Assembly (NCBI GenBank): GCA_027021145.1
Contig: JALUUX010000033.1
Span: 1 to 12,901 of the forward strand
DNA length: 12,901 nucleotides
Direction: 5' to 3'
Origin: Candidatus Shapirobacteria bacterium
Lineage (GTDB): Bacteria; Patescibacteriota; Microgenomatia; UBA12405; JAHJSD01
Below the pieces are notes generated by a model that ran no database searches, was not told the DNA's origin, and worked only from the letters and a program-made list of their open reading frames with translations. Of the stretch, positions 1 to 6,498 are shown piece after piece (positions within the stretch are counted from its first letter, which is position 1; the number at the start of each line of letters is the position of its first letter). Made by a program: the position numbers and the translations under genes.

Positions 1-68
1 TAAAGAGGGCACTTTTGACAATTTCTGATTTGCTGGGCAATTTGAGCCAATGCCTCTTGATTAGTCAT
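1..68 (-). CDS. Family-4 uracil-DNA glycosylase, N-terminal fragment (cut by window edge)
   Basis: Reading the minus strand from the ATG at 68-66 gives 22 codons without a stop, ending at the window edge: a helix followed by RNCQKCPL. A short amphipathic helix leading into C-x2-C-P-L is how family-4 uracil-DNA glycosylases begin; there the two cysteines are the first pair of [4Fe-4S] ligands. Such enzymes remove uracil from DNA in base-excision repair. The gene diverges from the GT39 gene with only 23 bp between the start codons. No Shine-Dalgarno is visible; a TAGAAT hexamer (minus strand, 80-75) sits 6 nt before the ATG and would give a nearly leaderless message. The family call rests on one short motif plus position, since the rest of the protein is outside the window. 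Confidence 0.62.
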   Translation of the reverse strand, partial: MTNQEALAQIAQQIRNCQKCPL

Positions 69-84
69 AGCAATATTCTAAAAT
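57..84 (+). promoter_or_regulatory. Candidate promoter for the GT39 gene (leaderless)
   Basis: TTGATT (57-62) and TAAAAT (79-84) are separated by 16 nt. The expected start of transcription falls at about 91-92, exactly at the ATG at 92, so the message would be leaderless, which fits the missing Shine-Dalgarno. The -35 lies inside the divergent glycosylase coding region. Inferred from hexamer match and spacing only. Confidence 0.35.
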
Positions 85-91
85 CTAATTG

Positions 92-1711
92 ATGAAAAAA
101 CAAATTGGCCTCTTTTTGATTTTTCTATTGGCTTTTGGGTTGCGAATTTACGGTCTAAACTGGGATCAAGGATTTCATCTTCATCCGGATGAAAGATTTT
201 TAACTATGGTTGGTACTGGCATTCGTTGGCCCAAAAACATTGGTGAGTATCTTGACACAAAAACTTCTCCCCTCAATCCTTATAACAATGGCTATGATTT
301 TTTTGTCTATGGCTCTTTTCCCTTATTTTTAACCAAAGCAATTGCCGAACGATTGGGACTAGGTCATTATTCCGATTTCAATTTGGTTGGTCGGGCGGTT
401 TCGGCCATTTTCGATTCCGGAGTAGTGATTTTGCTCTACCAGATTTCTGGCCAGATCTGGCCAAGTTTAATTTATTCCTTGATGGTTTTGCCAATTCAAC
501 TCTCCCACTTTTTTGCCGTTGATACTTTTTTAAATTTTTTCTTGGTTTTAGGCTTTTATCTAGCCCTGAAGAAAAAGGTTGTCTTGGCAGCTATTTCTTT
601 AGGCCTAGCTTTAGCAAGCAAGATTTCAGCCTTGTTGTTTTTTCCTCTAGTAATAGTAATTATTGGGAGCAATAATAAAAGAGAATTTAAAAGGTTCTTC
701 TTGGAGAGTATTTCTCTCCTATTGGTCAGCTTTTTTTCTTTTCGCCTTTTTAGTCCTTACAACTTTAAAGGCTTTATTGGTTTTAATCCTCAATTTATTA
801 GTAATTTAAAAACACTAAAATCTTTTGATAATCCCGAGACCTGGTTTCCCCCGGCAGTTCAGTGGATTAAAACCAAGCCAATAATTTTTCCGGCCATTAA
901 TTTATTTTTTTGGGGTTTGGGACCTATTTTGGGAGTAGTTGTTCTTTTTTCGTTGGTTTCTTTTGTCAGAGAGCTAGTCAGAGAGAGAAAACCGAATTAT
1001 CTGGTTCTAAGTCTTATTTGGGTTGCGTTTTTGTTCATTTTTCAAGGAGTTCAATTTGTCAAAACAATGCGTTATTTTTTGCCAATTTACCCTCATCTGG
1101 CCTTACTGGCTGGTTCATTTTTATCTTCGCGGCTGAAAAATGGTTGGCAAAAATTGGCGGTCGCTTTGCTTTTAGTGATTTATCCGCTGATGTTTATCAA
1201 TATTTATTCTCATCCTCACACTCGGGTTCAAGCCTCGGAGTGGATCTTTAAAAATGTTTCTCCAGGAAAAATTTTATCTTGTGAGCATTGGGATGATTGT
1301 TTGCCTCTTCCTTTATCTGGTTATCAATCAATCCGCTATCAAACGGAGATGCTTAGTCTTTATGATCCTGATACCAAAGAAAAATGGTTAAAAATTAGCC
1401 AACAACTAGAAAAGATTGATTATTTAATTCTTTCCTCCAATCGCCTTTGGGGCTCAATTCCCGAAGTTTCCGAGCGTTATCCAATAGCTGCTCGGTATTA
1501 CCAATTACTCTTTAGTGATCGGCTAGGTTTTGAAAAGGTGGCCGAATTTACCAGTTATCCAAAATTGCAAATTTTAAATTTTAAATGGCAAATTGTTGAT
1601 GATTGGGCGGAGGAGGCATTTACTGTTTATGATCATCCAAAAGTAATGATTTTTAAAAATATCCAAAAATTTAGCCAGAAAGAACTTCTTGAACAACTTT
1701 TTTCCACTTGA
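92..1711 (+). CDS. GT39/ArnT-PMT-like membrane glycosyltransferase
   Basis: A predicted polytopic membrane protein of 539 residues, likely transferring a sugar from a polyprenyl-phosphate carrier to an extracytoplasmic acceptor. The first membrane helix (about residues 4-22) is followed by a loop with HPDE (31-34); an acidic pair in the first extracytoplasmic loop is the metal/catalytic signature of GT-C enzymes of the PMT/ArnT class. Further hydrophobic stretches fill residues 100-390, then a soluble C-terminal domain ends in a conserved-looking YDHPKVMIFK segment. ATG at 92 is preferred over the in-frame TTG at 89; neither has a Shine-Dalgarno, and a TAAAAT hexamer 7 nt upstream suggests leaderless translation. 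The last 41 bp overlap the 3' end of the convergent GT4 gene. A probable heptamer array (1562-1596) lies inside the C-terminal domain. The sugar and acceptor cannot be told from sequence. Confidence 0.8.
   Translation: MKKQIGLFLIFLLAFGLRIYGLNWDQGFHLHPDERFLTMVGTGIRWPKNIGEYLDTKTSPLNPYNNGYDFFVYGSFPLFLTKAIAERLGLGHYSDFNLVGRAVSAIFDSGVVILLYQISGQIWPSLIYSLMVLPIQLSHFFAVDTFLNFFLVLGFYLALKKKVVLAAISLGLALASKISALLFFPLVIVIIGSNNKREFKRFFLESISLLLVSFFSFRLFSPYNFKGFIGFNPQFISNLKTLKSFDNPETWFPPAVQWIKTKPIIFPAINLFFWGLGPILGVVVLFSLVSFVRELVRERKPNYLVLSLIWVAFLFIFQGVQFVKTMRYFLPIYPHLALLAGSFLSSRLKNGWQKLAVALLLVIYPLMFINIYSHPHTRVQASEWIFKNVSPGKILSCEHWDDCLPLPLSGYQSIRYQTEMLSLYDPDTKEKWLKISQQLEKIDYLILSSNRLWGSIPEVSERYPIAARYYQLLFSDRLGFEKVAEFTSYPKLQILNFKWQIVDDWAEEAFTVYDHPKVMIFKNIQKFSQKELLEQLFST
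1562..1596 (+). repeat. Probable heptamer array, five units AAATTKY-like, inside GT39 gene
   Basis: Five successive 7-nt units: AAATTGC, AAATTTT, AAATTTT, AAATGGC, AAATTGT. It is read in frame as LQILNFKWQIV. The period equals that of the arrays in the DUF2298 gene, but low-complexity AT sequence and alternating hydrophobic codons could mimic it, so this is the least certain of the arrays called. Confidence 0.45.
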
Positions 1712-2819
1712 ATAAGAATTTTGTTCTTGAGAAAATCTTTTGTGCGATGATCCCTCTTTTACTTAATTTATTCTTGTTTTTTACCACTTGAATAATAGCT
1801 TTAGTCAAAGCACGGGGTTTTCCTACTGGGGCGATTTTTCCCATTTTAGTTAGTTTAATTGGTACCCTTACCCCAGGAAGATTGCTGGCAACTACTGGAC
1901 AACCAGAGATCATTGCTTCAGCCTGAACAATGCCAAAAGTTTCTAGGCTATTAGTACTAGGCAAGACTAGGCAATCAAAGTTAAGATAGTAATTGATTAA
2001 TTCCTGGTGGGGGACGGCTCCGGTAAGGATAACCCAGTCTTGATATCTTTTTAATAGGGGTTTTAATTTTTGATAGGTCTTGTCGCCAATTACCTCTTGA
2101 TAGGGGCCAACTAAGACAACCTTGAATTTATCAAACTCTTTTTTTAGCAAGGGAATTGTTTTTAGGAGAACATCGATTCCTTTCTCCCAACCAATTCGGC
2201 CGACAAAGCCAATAATTTTAGTGGTTTTGGTTTTGCCTATTTTTTTGGCTACCTCTTTAATTTTTCTTTGATTCTTTCTGCCTATTGTTACTGGAGGAAG
2301 GATAAATTCAGTTTTGTCGAGGAATTTAGAGAGAAAAATCGAGTGTTGGGCATAATCCTGAGTGTAAGCGATTATCTTAGTAGCCCAACGATAGGAGAGG
2401 TGGTGAGGCAAATAGGTGATTAGCTTAATAATTTGATTGATCATTCCCGGGGCATCGCCGAATTCACAATGATGGACTAAAATGATTGGCTTTCTTAATA
2501 ATTTGGCCCAAAGAACTAACCAGATTGCTTCCAATTGGGGGAGGTGGCAGATGACAAGGTCAGATTTTAGAACCTCAATTAGAGAAATAAGGGGAAAAGT
2601 GGGCATGATAATGCCTTTGTTGATTTTGATTGGAGCCCAAATTCGGAGTATTTTGATTTTATTAATAGTTTCCCTTTTAGGAAGACTACTTTTGAACTTA
2701 GAGGTCAAAATAGTTAGTTGGTGATTTCTAGCCAATTCTCTGGATAAAATTTGAGCATAGATAGTAATGCCGCTGATATTAGGAAGATAATAGGTGAGGG
2801 AGATTAAAATTTTGGCCAT
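1671..2819 (-). CDS. GT4-family glycosyltransferase (GT-B fold)
   Basis: A 382-residue protein of ordinary length for GT4 retaining glycosyltransferases, which move a sugar from a nucleotide donor to a lipid or glycan acceptor on the cytoplasmic side of the membrane. The N-terminal Rossmann half has a loop near residue 15 (NISGITIY) in the usual acceptor-side position. The C-terminal half starts with GFVGRIGWEKGIDVLL (donor-site region) and contains SLETFGIVQAEAM, the E-x7-E motif that contacts the donor nucleotide-sugar, followed by GCPVVASNLPGV. ATG at 2819 starts directly with MAKILI; there is no Shine-Dalgarno and only 21 bp separate it from the divergent flippase-like gene. The stop lies within the GT39 gene, a 41-bp tail-to-tail overlap. 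It is the only complete minus-strand gene. It probably adds a sugar to the lipid-linked glycan served by neighbouring membrane proteins; donor unknown. Confidence 0.85.
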   Translation of the reverse strand: MAKILISLTYYLPNISGITIYAQILSRELARNHQLTILTSKFKSSLPKRETINKIKILRIWAPIKINKGIIMPTFPLISLIEVLKSDLVICHLPQLEAIWLVLWAKLLRKPIILVHHCEFGDAPGMINQIIKLITYLPHHLSYRWATKIIAYTQDYAQHSIFLSKFLDKTEFILPPVTIGRKNQRKIKEVAKKIGKTKTTKIIGFVGRIGWEKGIDVLLKTIPLLKKEFDKFKVVLVGPYQEVIGDKTYQKLKPLLKRYQDWVILTGAVPHQELINYYLNFDCLVLPSTNSLETFGIVQAEAMISGCPVVASNLPGVRVPIKLTKMGKIAPVGKPRALTKAIIQVVKNKNKLSKRGIIAQKIFSRTKFLFKWKKVVQEVLSG

Positions 2820-2821
2820 GT

Positions 2822-2827
2822 TATACT
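2822..2827 (+). promoter_or_regulatory. Candidate -10 (TATACT) in 21-bp divergent spacer
   Basis: TATACT (5 of 6 to TATAAT) lies 13 nt before the ATG at 2841, giving a very short leader. No good -35 is seen. The complementary strand reads TATAAC here, right next to the GT4 start at 2819, so the two divergent genes may share or compete for this spot. Confidence 0.3.
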
Positions 2828-2840
2828 TTAAAACAGACTC

Positions 2841-3815
2841 ATGAAATTAAGAATAATTACGGCTATTTTTCTTTTAATTTTAACACTAGCTTTTTTTTCT
2901 TTCTGGACTGATTTAGATGAGGCTTTGGCAGCGATTCTTGTTTTTCCTAAAAGAATTTTCTTTATGGCTCTAATTGGTTCAGTGGTGAGTTATTTTTTTC
3001 GCTTTCTTCGTTGGGATTATTTTTTGAGGGTGATTTTCTCCCACCAACAAGAGCTGATTCATTTTTCTAGAAAAGACTCGTTTTTGGTTTTTACTTCTGG
3101 GTTGGCAACAGTAGTGACTCCCTTGCGAACGGGTGAAGTGTTAAAACCAATTTTAGTTAAACAATTGACTAAAGTCAGAGCGAGCAAGACAGTGCCGGTG
3201 GTAGTTTTTGAAAGGTTGACTGATGGTTTGGCGATGTTGATTTTAATGGTGGCGGGATTATTGCGCTTTCGTTTTGGTACGAAGATATTTTTTGGTTCGT
3301 TATTAATCATTGTTTTTCTTATTTTTTTAATTCAGTTTGAAAGAGCAATTCTTTGGCTGATTGAGTTGCCAGAAAGTTTTAGTTGGCTGAAAGATTTCTA
3401 TTTTCCGATTAAGAGAAGACTACTTAACCTTTATTCTCATTCCCGTTATTTAGCTAAAGCGAAGCCATTGTTTTTGGGTACCTTTTTGGGTATTTTAGGT
3501 TGGGGGGCTCAAATGTTGGGAAGCTCATTAATTGTAGCTAATTTTATTGAGTCTTCTTGGAGTCTTGAATTTTTCCTAATTTGCCTATTTGTCTTCTCTT
3601 TTTCTGCTGCTGTTGGCTTTAGTGTTCCTTTGCCTGGGGGAATCGGTGTGGCCGAACCAACGGTAGCTGGCTTGCTCCACTTGTTTTTAGCCCTTTCTTC
3701 GGCTGAGGCGGTGGCTGCCACTTTGTTGATTCGTCTTTCAACTCTTTGGTTTGGGGTAATATTAGGTGGTTTTGCTTTTAAACTTTTAAACGCTAAGATT
3801 AGTAAAGATGGTTAG
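2841..3815 (+). CDS. LPG-synthase-TM / UPF0104 family membrane protein (flippase-like)
   Basis: A 324-residue protein made almost wholly of membrane helices (roughly eight), matching in length and character the membrane domain of lysylphosphatidylglycerol synthase and its stand-alone relatives, which are thought to move lipids or lipid-linked sugars across the inner membrane. Family-typical segments are FRFLRWDYFLRVI near residue 55, the loop SGLATVVTPLRTGEVLKP with its conserved proline/glycine/glutamate pattern near 90, the FERLTDGLA segment near 125, and PLPGGIGVAEPTVAGLL near 265. No lysyl-transferase domain follows, so it is the membrane part only. The ATG at 2841 has no Shine-Dalgarno. 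Its last 8 nt overlap the PAP2 gene, indicating translational coupling. Next to glycosyltransferases, a role in carrier-lipid handling is the likeliest reading, but this is inferred. Confidence 0.8.
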   Translation: MKLRIITAIFLLILTLAFFSFWTDLDEALAAILVFPKRIFFMALIGSVVSYFFRFLRWDYFLRVIFSHQQELIHFSRKDSFLVFTSGLATVVTPLRTGEVLKPILVKQLTKVRASKTVPVVVFERLTDGLAMLILMVAGLLRFRFGTKIFFGSLLIIVFLIFLIQFERAILWLIELPESFSWLKDFYFPIKRRLLNLYSHSRYLAKAKPLFLGTFLGILGWGAQMLGSSLIVANFIESSWSLEFFLICLFVFSFSAAVGFSVPLPGGIGVAEPTVAGLLHLFLALSSAEAVAATLLIRLSTLWFGVILGGFAFKLLNAKISKDG

Positions 3816-4302
3816 TTTTCTTTTTTGGCAGCCGAAAAATTTTGGTTTTAATCCAATTTTATTTTTCTTTTCTCACTGGTTTTTGTGGCTGGTGATTTTT
3901 GGATTGAGTTTTTATTGGGTGGTCAAGAACAAGATCTGGTGGTTAGGGCGATTCTGGATTCTGTTGATAATTTCTGAGGTTCTGGAGATGGTAATTAAGC
4001 ATTTTTCTCCTTGGGATAGGCCATTTTATCAGAATGGTGTTCAGCCGCCGGCGTGGTTTGGTGGCTATTCTCAGGGTAGTTTTCCCTCTGGGCATGCTAT
4101 TCGTTCGGCCATTGTTCTTTATTTTTTGTGGCAAGAGAATAGAAAATTATTTTGGTTTCTTTTACCAGGGATAATTTTGGTCAATTTGGGAAGGATTCTT
4201 TTTAGCCTTCATTATCCGATTGATATTATTGGTGGACTGATATTGGGCCTCATTTTAGTTAAAAGTGAAAAATTAATAGTTAATAATTTGGTTAAAAGTT
4301 AA
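3808..4302 (+). CDS. PAP2-family membrane phosphatase
   Basis: A 164-residue membrane protein with the three acid-phosphatase motifs of the PAP2 superfamily in order. KHFSPWDRP (K-x6-RP) is motif 1, FPSGHAIRSA contains the PSGH of motif 2 with its catalytic histidine, and GRILFSLHYPID (R-x5-H-x3-D) supplies the nucleophilic histidine and its aspartate partner. Such enzymes dephosphorylate lipid phosphates or pyrophosphates; here recycling of undecaprenyl pyrophosphate, or release of a polyprenyl phosphate for the glycan pathway, is likely. It overlaps the flippase-like gene by 8 nt and is followed after 16 nt by the DUF2298 gene, consistent with one operon. The hydrophilic last dozen residues (after LGLILV) come from a repeat-like AT-rich stretch and may be an added tail. 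Motifs are unambiguous; the substrate is not. Confidence 0.87.
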   Translation: MVSFLFWQPKNFGFNPILFFFSHWFLWLVIFGLSFYWVVKNKIWWLGRFWILLIISEVLEMVIKHFSPWDRPFYQNGVQPPAWFGGYSQGSFPSGHAIRSAIVLYFLWQENRKLFWFLLPGIILVNLGRILFSLHYPIDIIGGLILGLILVKSEKLIVNNLVKS

Positions 4303-4303
4303 T
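4272..4303 (+). repeat. Degenerate heptamer-like stretch at the end of the PAP2 gene
   Basis: ATTAATA and GTTAATA lie side by side at 4272-4285, and a third copy GTTAATA begins at 4298 after an irregular 12-nt gap. It supplies the hydrophilic C-terminal tail and stop codon of the PAP2 protein. It resembles the clearer 7-nt arrays nearby but is irregular, so this is a tentative call. Confidence 0.25.
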
Positions 4304-4318
4304 AGTTTTTGGTTTTTT

Positions 4319-6451
4319 ATGTTGCAGGATTTTTTTATTGTTGTTTATTGGTGGTTAATGCTTTTTGGCTTGGGGCTAATTTTTCTGCCCCTAAACTTTA
4401 AAATCTTTAGTAAATTTTGGGATAGGGGTTGGATTTTTAGCAAGGTTTTAGGGATAGTGGCAATTTCTTATTTAGTTTTTCTTAGCGGCCGCTTTCGCTT
4501 CTTACCTTTTTTCCAGGAGACGATCTTTTTGGCAATTCTACTAATTTTGGGAGTTAATGTTTGGTGGTTGAAGCAAGAAAATCGTCTTAAAAATTTTAAG
4601 GAAGGGGTCAAGAGTTCTTGGCGACGATTTATTTTGGAAGAATTATTGTTTTTTATGACTTTATTGGCCTGGGCCTTAGTTCGAGGCTTTCAGCCCGATA
4701 TTGAAGGTTTAGAGAAGTTTATGGATTTTGGTTTTGTTAATTCGATTCTTCGCTCTTCCTGGTTTCCGCCAAAAGATATGTGGTTTGCTGGTGAATCGAT
4801 TAATTATTATTATTTTGGTCATCTCCAGGCAGCAGTTTTGACCAAACTTTCCGGTCTCGATTCAGCCATTACCTATAATTTGATGATTGCCACCATTTTT
4901 GCCTTAACTTTTACCGGCGTTTTTTCTTTAGCTTCGAATTTGGTTTTTTTGGTGCTTAAATCACTAAAACCTAAAACCTGGAACCTAAAACCAATTATCC
5001 TAGCTGGCTTGATTTCTACTTTCTTACTTACTCTTGGAGGCAATTTGCACACGATTGTCTATGTCTTGAAAGATGGTAAAGATAAATATTGGTATCCTGA
5101 TGCCACTCGGTTTATTGGTTATCGACCTAATAATCCCAACGATAAGACCATTCACGAATTCCCTTCCTATTCCTTTGTCGTTGCCGATCTCCATGGTCAT
5201 ATGAACGACATTCCAACAGTTTTACTTTTCCTGGCAATCCTGTTAGTTTTAGGTTTAGATTTAACGGAGAGAAAACTGAATAAAAAATTGAAAATTGAAA
5301 ATTGGAAATTGAAAATTCCGCCAACAGCCTGGCTGTTAGCGGTAATGTACATGACTAACTCTTGGGACTTTCCTATTTATGGGATTTTGTTTGCTTTGTT
5401 TACCCTGTTTTTAACTTTGAAGAAAGGAAAAGACAAAAGAAGGGCTTTGGTTGATTGGATTGTTAGAGGATTGGTTGTTTTAATTTTAGCGATTGTTTTT
5501 GCCTTGCCTTTTGCCATTTCTTTCGAACCGATGGCTCAGGGAATTGCCTTTGTTCGAGCCCATTCCTTGTGGTGGCAATTACTAATTCTTTGGGGCTTTT
5601 TCTGGTTTGTCAGTGTTAGTTTTTGGATTTTAGTGATTAAATCACTGGCCACTGACCACTGGCCTGCCCGCCGAAGCCTTAGCGAAGGCGGGTTACTGAC
5701 TACCAGTGATTTATTTGTTCTTTCTGCTACAGTTTGGGCAACGATTTTAATCATTATCCCCGAGATCATCTATATTAAGGACATCTATGTTCCCGAATAT
5801 CATCGAGCCAACACCATGTTTAAATTGGTTTATCAATCTTTTATTCTCTACTCCCTTTCCGCTGGCTATATCTTCTGGCGGGCAAAAGAAATCTTAAAAC
5901 CCTCTATACTCCATCCTCTATACTCCATACTCTTTCTGGCTGGTTTTTCTGCCCAGATGATTTATCCTTATTTTGCCGTTAATGGTTATTATGGTAGTCT
6001 CAAAAACTATCGCGGTCTTTATGGTCTGAATTTCTTAAAGCGACTTTACCCCGATAACTATCGAGCGGTTTTGTGGTTAAAAAACAATGTTAAAGGTCAA
6101 CCAGTTATTTTGGAAGCAGTAGGAGACAGTTATACCCACTACAACCATGTTTCTGCCCTAACAGGTTTACCTACGGTGGAGGGCTGGTTGGTTCATGAGT
6201 GGCTTTGGCGAGGAGGCTATGATCAGCCGGGAAGTCGGGCTGCTGAAGTGGAGGCGGTTTATCAAGGAGCGGACGAGAATTACGCCCGCCGAATTTTAGA
6301 GAAATATCAGGTTAAATATGTAGTTATCGGGCCATTAGAAAGAGAGAAATATCCTCGTCTTGATGAGGCTCGTTTTTCTCAATGGGGAGAACTAATTTTT
6401 TCTGCTAAAGAAACAAAAATTTATTATCTAAATCAATTAACTCCACAATAA
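4319..6451 (+). CDS. DUF2298 (Chlor_Arch_YYY) polytopic membrane protein, probable GT-C-like glycosyltransferase
   Basis: A 710-residue membrane protein with the hallmark of the DUF2298/'YYY' family: INYYYFGH at residues 161-168. Other family-like blocks are SSWFPPKDMWF just before it, DLHGH (290-294), TNSWDFPIYG near 345, EYHRANTMFKLVYQ near 495 and a soluble C-terminal domain with EAVGDSYTHYN and TGLPTVEGWLVHEWLWRGG. The family has GT-C-like topology and often occurs near GT39 proteins, so a role in transferring lipid-linked sugars outside the cell is likely but unproven. It starts 16 nt after the PAP2 stop without a Shine-Dalgarno. Most unusual is that its coding sequence contains four separate 7-nt-unit arrays and one GC-rich hairpin element, all in frame, in predicted non-membrane loops at about residues 216-224, 323-333, 441-465 and 528-537. 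A 28-bp palindrome follows the stop. Confidence 0.85.
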   Translation: MLQDFFIVVYWWLMLFGLGLIFLPLNFKIFSKFWDRGWIFSKVLGIVAISYLVFLSGRFRFLPFFQETIFLAILLILGVNVWWLKQENRLKNFKEGVKSSWRRFILEELLFFMTLLAWALVRGFQPDIEGLEKFMDFGFVNSILRSSWFPPKDMWFAGESINYYYFGHLQAAVLTKLSGLDSAITYNLMIATIFALTFTGVFSLASNLVFLVLKSLKPKTWNLKPIILAGLISTFLLTLGGNLHTIVYVLKDGKDKYWYPDATRFIGYRPNNPNDKTIHEFPSYSFVVADLHGHMNDIPTVLLFLAILLVLGLDLTERKLNKKLKIENWKLKIPPTAWLLAVMYMTNSWDFPIYGILFALFTLFLTLKKGKDKRRALVDWIVRGLVVLILAIVFALPFAISFEPMAQGIAFVRAHSLWWQLLILWGFFWFVSVSFWILVIKSLATDHWPARRSLSEGGLLTTSDLFVLSATVWATILIIIPEIIYIKDIYVPEYHRANTMFKLVYQSFILYSLSAGYIFWRAKEILKPSILHPLYSILFLAGFSAQMIYPYFAVNGYYGSLKNYRGLYGLNFLKRLYPDNYRAVLWLKNNVKGQPVILEAVGDSYTHYNHVSALTGLPTVEGWLVHEWLWRGGYDQPGSRAAEVEAVYQGADENYARRILEKYQVKYVVIGPLEREKYPRLDEARFSQWGELIFSAKETKIYYLNQLTPQ
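4964..4991 (+). repeat. Heptamer array, 4 x CTAAAAC-like, in DUF2298 gene
   Basis: Four consecutive units: CTAAAAC, CTAAAAC, CTGGAAC, CTAAAAC. It is read as SLKPKTWNLKP in a loop between predicted membrane segments. Because 7 is not a multiple of 3, each unit encodes different residues, so the repetition is at DNA level and not selected as a protein repeat. Confidence 0.8.
5284..5318 (+). repeat. Heptamer array, 5 x AAAATTG-like, in DUF2298 gene
   Basis: Five units: AAAATTG three times, GAAATTG, AAAATTC. It is read as KLKIENWKLKI after the charged sequence TERKLNK, in a hydrophilic loop before the segment containing TNSWDFP. Confidence 0.8.
5638..5713 (+). repeat. Compound palindromic element with heptamers, in frame in DUF2298 gene
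   Basis: Outer 11-bp perfect inverted repeats (TAAATCACTGG at 5638-5648; its complement at 5703-5713) enclose three heptamers CACTGGC, CACTGAC, CACTGGC (5643-5663). A GC-rich hairpin follows, with stem CCCGCC (5667-5672) against GGCGGG (5687-5692) around a 14-nt loop. It is read through as SLATDHWPARRSLSEGG and onwards, a hydrophilic insertion in a strongly hydrophobic protein. The base composition is far richer in GC than the surrounding gene. GC-rich hairpins of this look are, from general knowledge, dispersed repeats in some CPR genomes; in-frame insertion recalls Rickettsia palindromic elements. Confidence 0.78.
5902..5929 (+). repeat. Heptamer array, 4 x CTCYATA-like, in DUF2298 gene
   Basis: Four units: CTCTATA, CTCCATC, CTCTATA, CTCCATA, followed by a further CTC. 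It is read as SILHPLYSIL. It sits right after the loop sequence RAKEILKP and just before another hydrophobic segment. Confidence 0.78.
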
Positions 6452-6463
6452 TCATTTATTTTA

Positions 6464-6491
6464 TGTATTAATTTATTAATAAATTAATACA
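6464..6491. promoter_or_regulatory. Perfect 28-bp palindrome before the uvrD-like gene
   Basis: The arm TGTATTAATTTATT is followed immediately by its exact reverse complement. It fills most of the 47-bp gap between the DUF2298 stop and the helicase start and ends 7 nt before the ATG, with ACGGGGGG directly after. It could be an operator for a dimeric regulator, or an RNA hairpin (12-bp stem, TTAA loop) ending or insulating the upstream message. There is no T-run after it on the plus strand, so it is not a standard intrinsic terminator. Confidence 0.6.
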
Positions 6492-6498
6492 CGGGGGG

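Noticed and set aside
89..91. TTG at 89 as start of the GT39 gene, and TTG at 10237 as start of hsdM
   Set aside because: An ATG follows in frame at 92 and at 10249 respectively, with neither TTG having a Shine-Dalgarno; ATG preferred.
910..1251. 113-codon open frame inside the GT39 gene
   Set aside because: It overlaps conserved membrane-protein coding sequence in another frame and has no recognisable domain; a shadow frame.
5638..5713. Insertion sequence with terminal inverted repeats
   Set aside because: Only 76 bp, no transposase, no evident target duplication; at most a non-autonomous palindromic element.
4964..5929. Repeats in the DUF2298 gene as a CRISPR array
   Set aside because: Units are 7 nt, contiguous, without spacers, differ between sites, and no cas genes are present.
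6464..6491. Intrinsic terminator after the DUF2298 gene
   Set aside because: The stem is purely AT-rich apart from its ends, and a G-run, not a T-run, follows.
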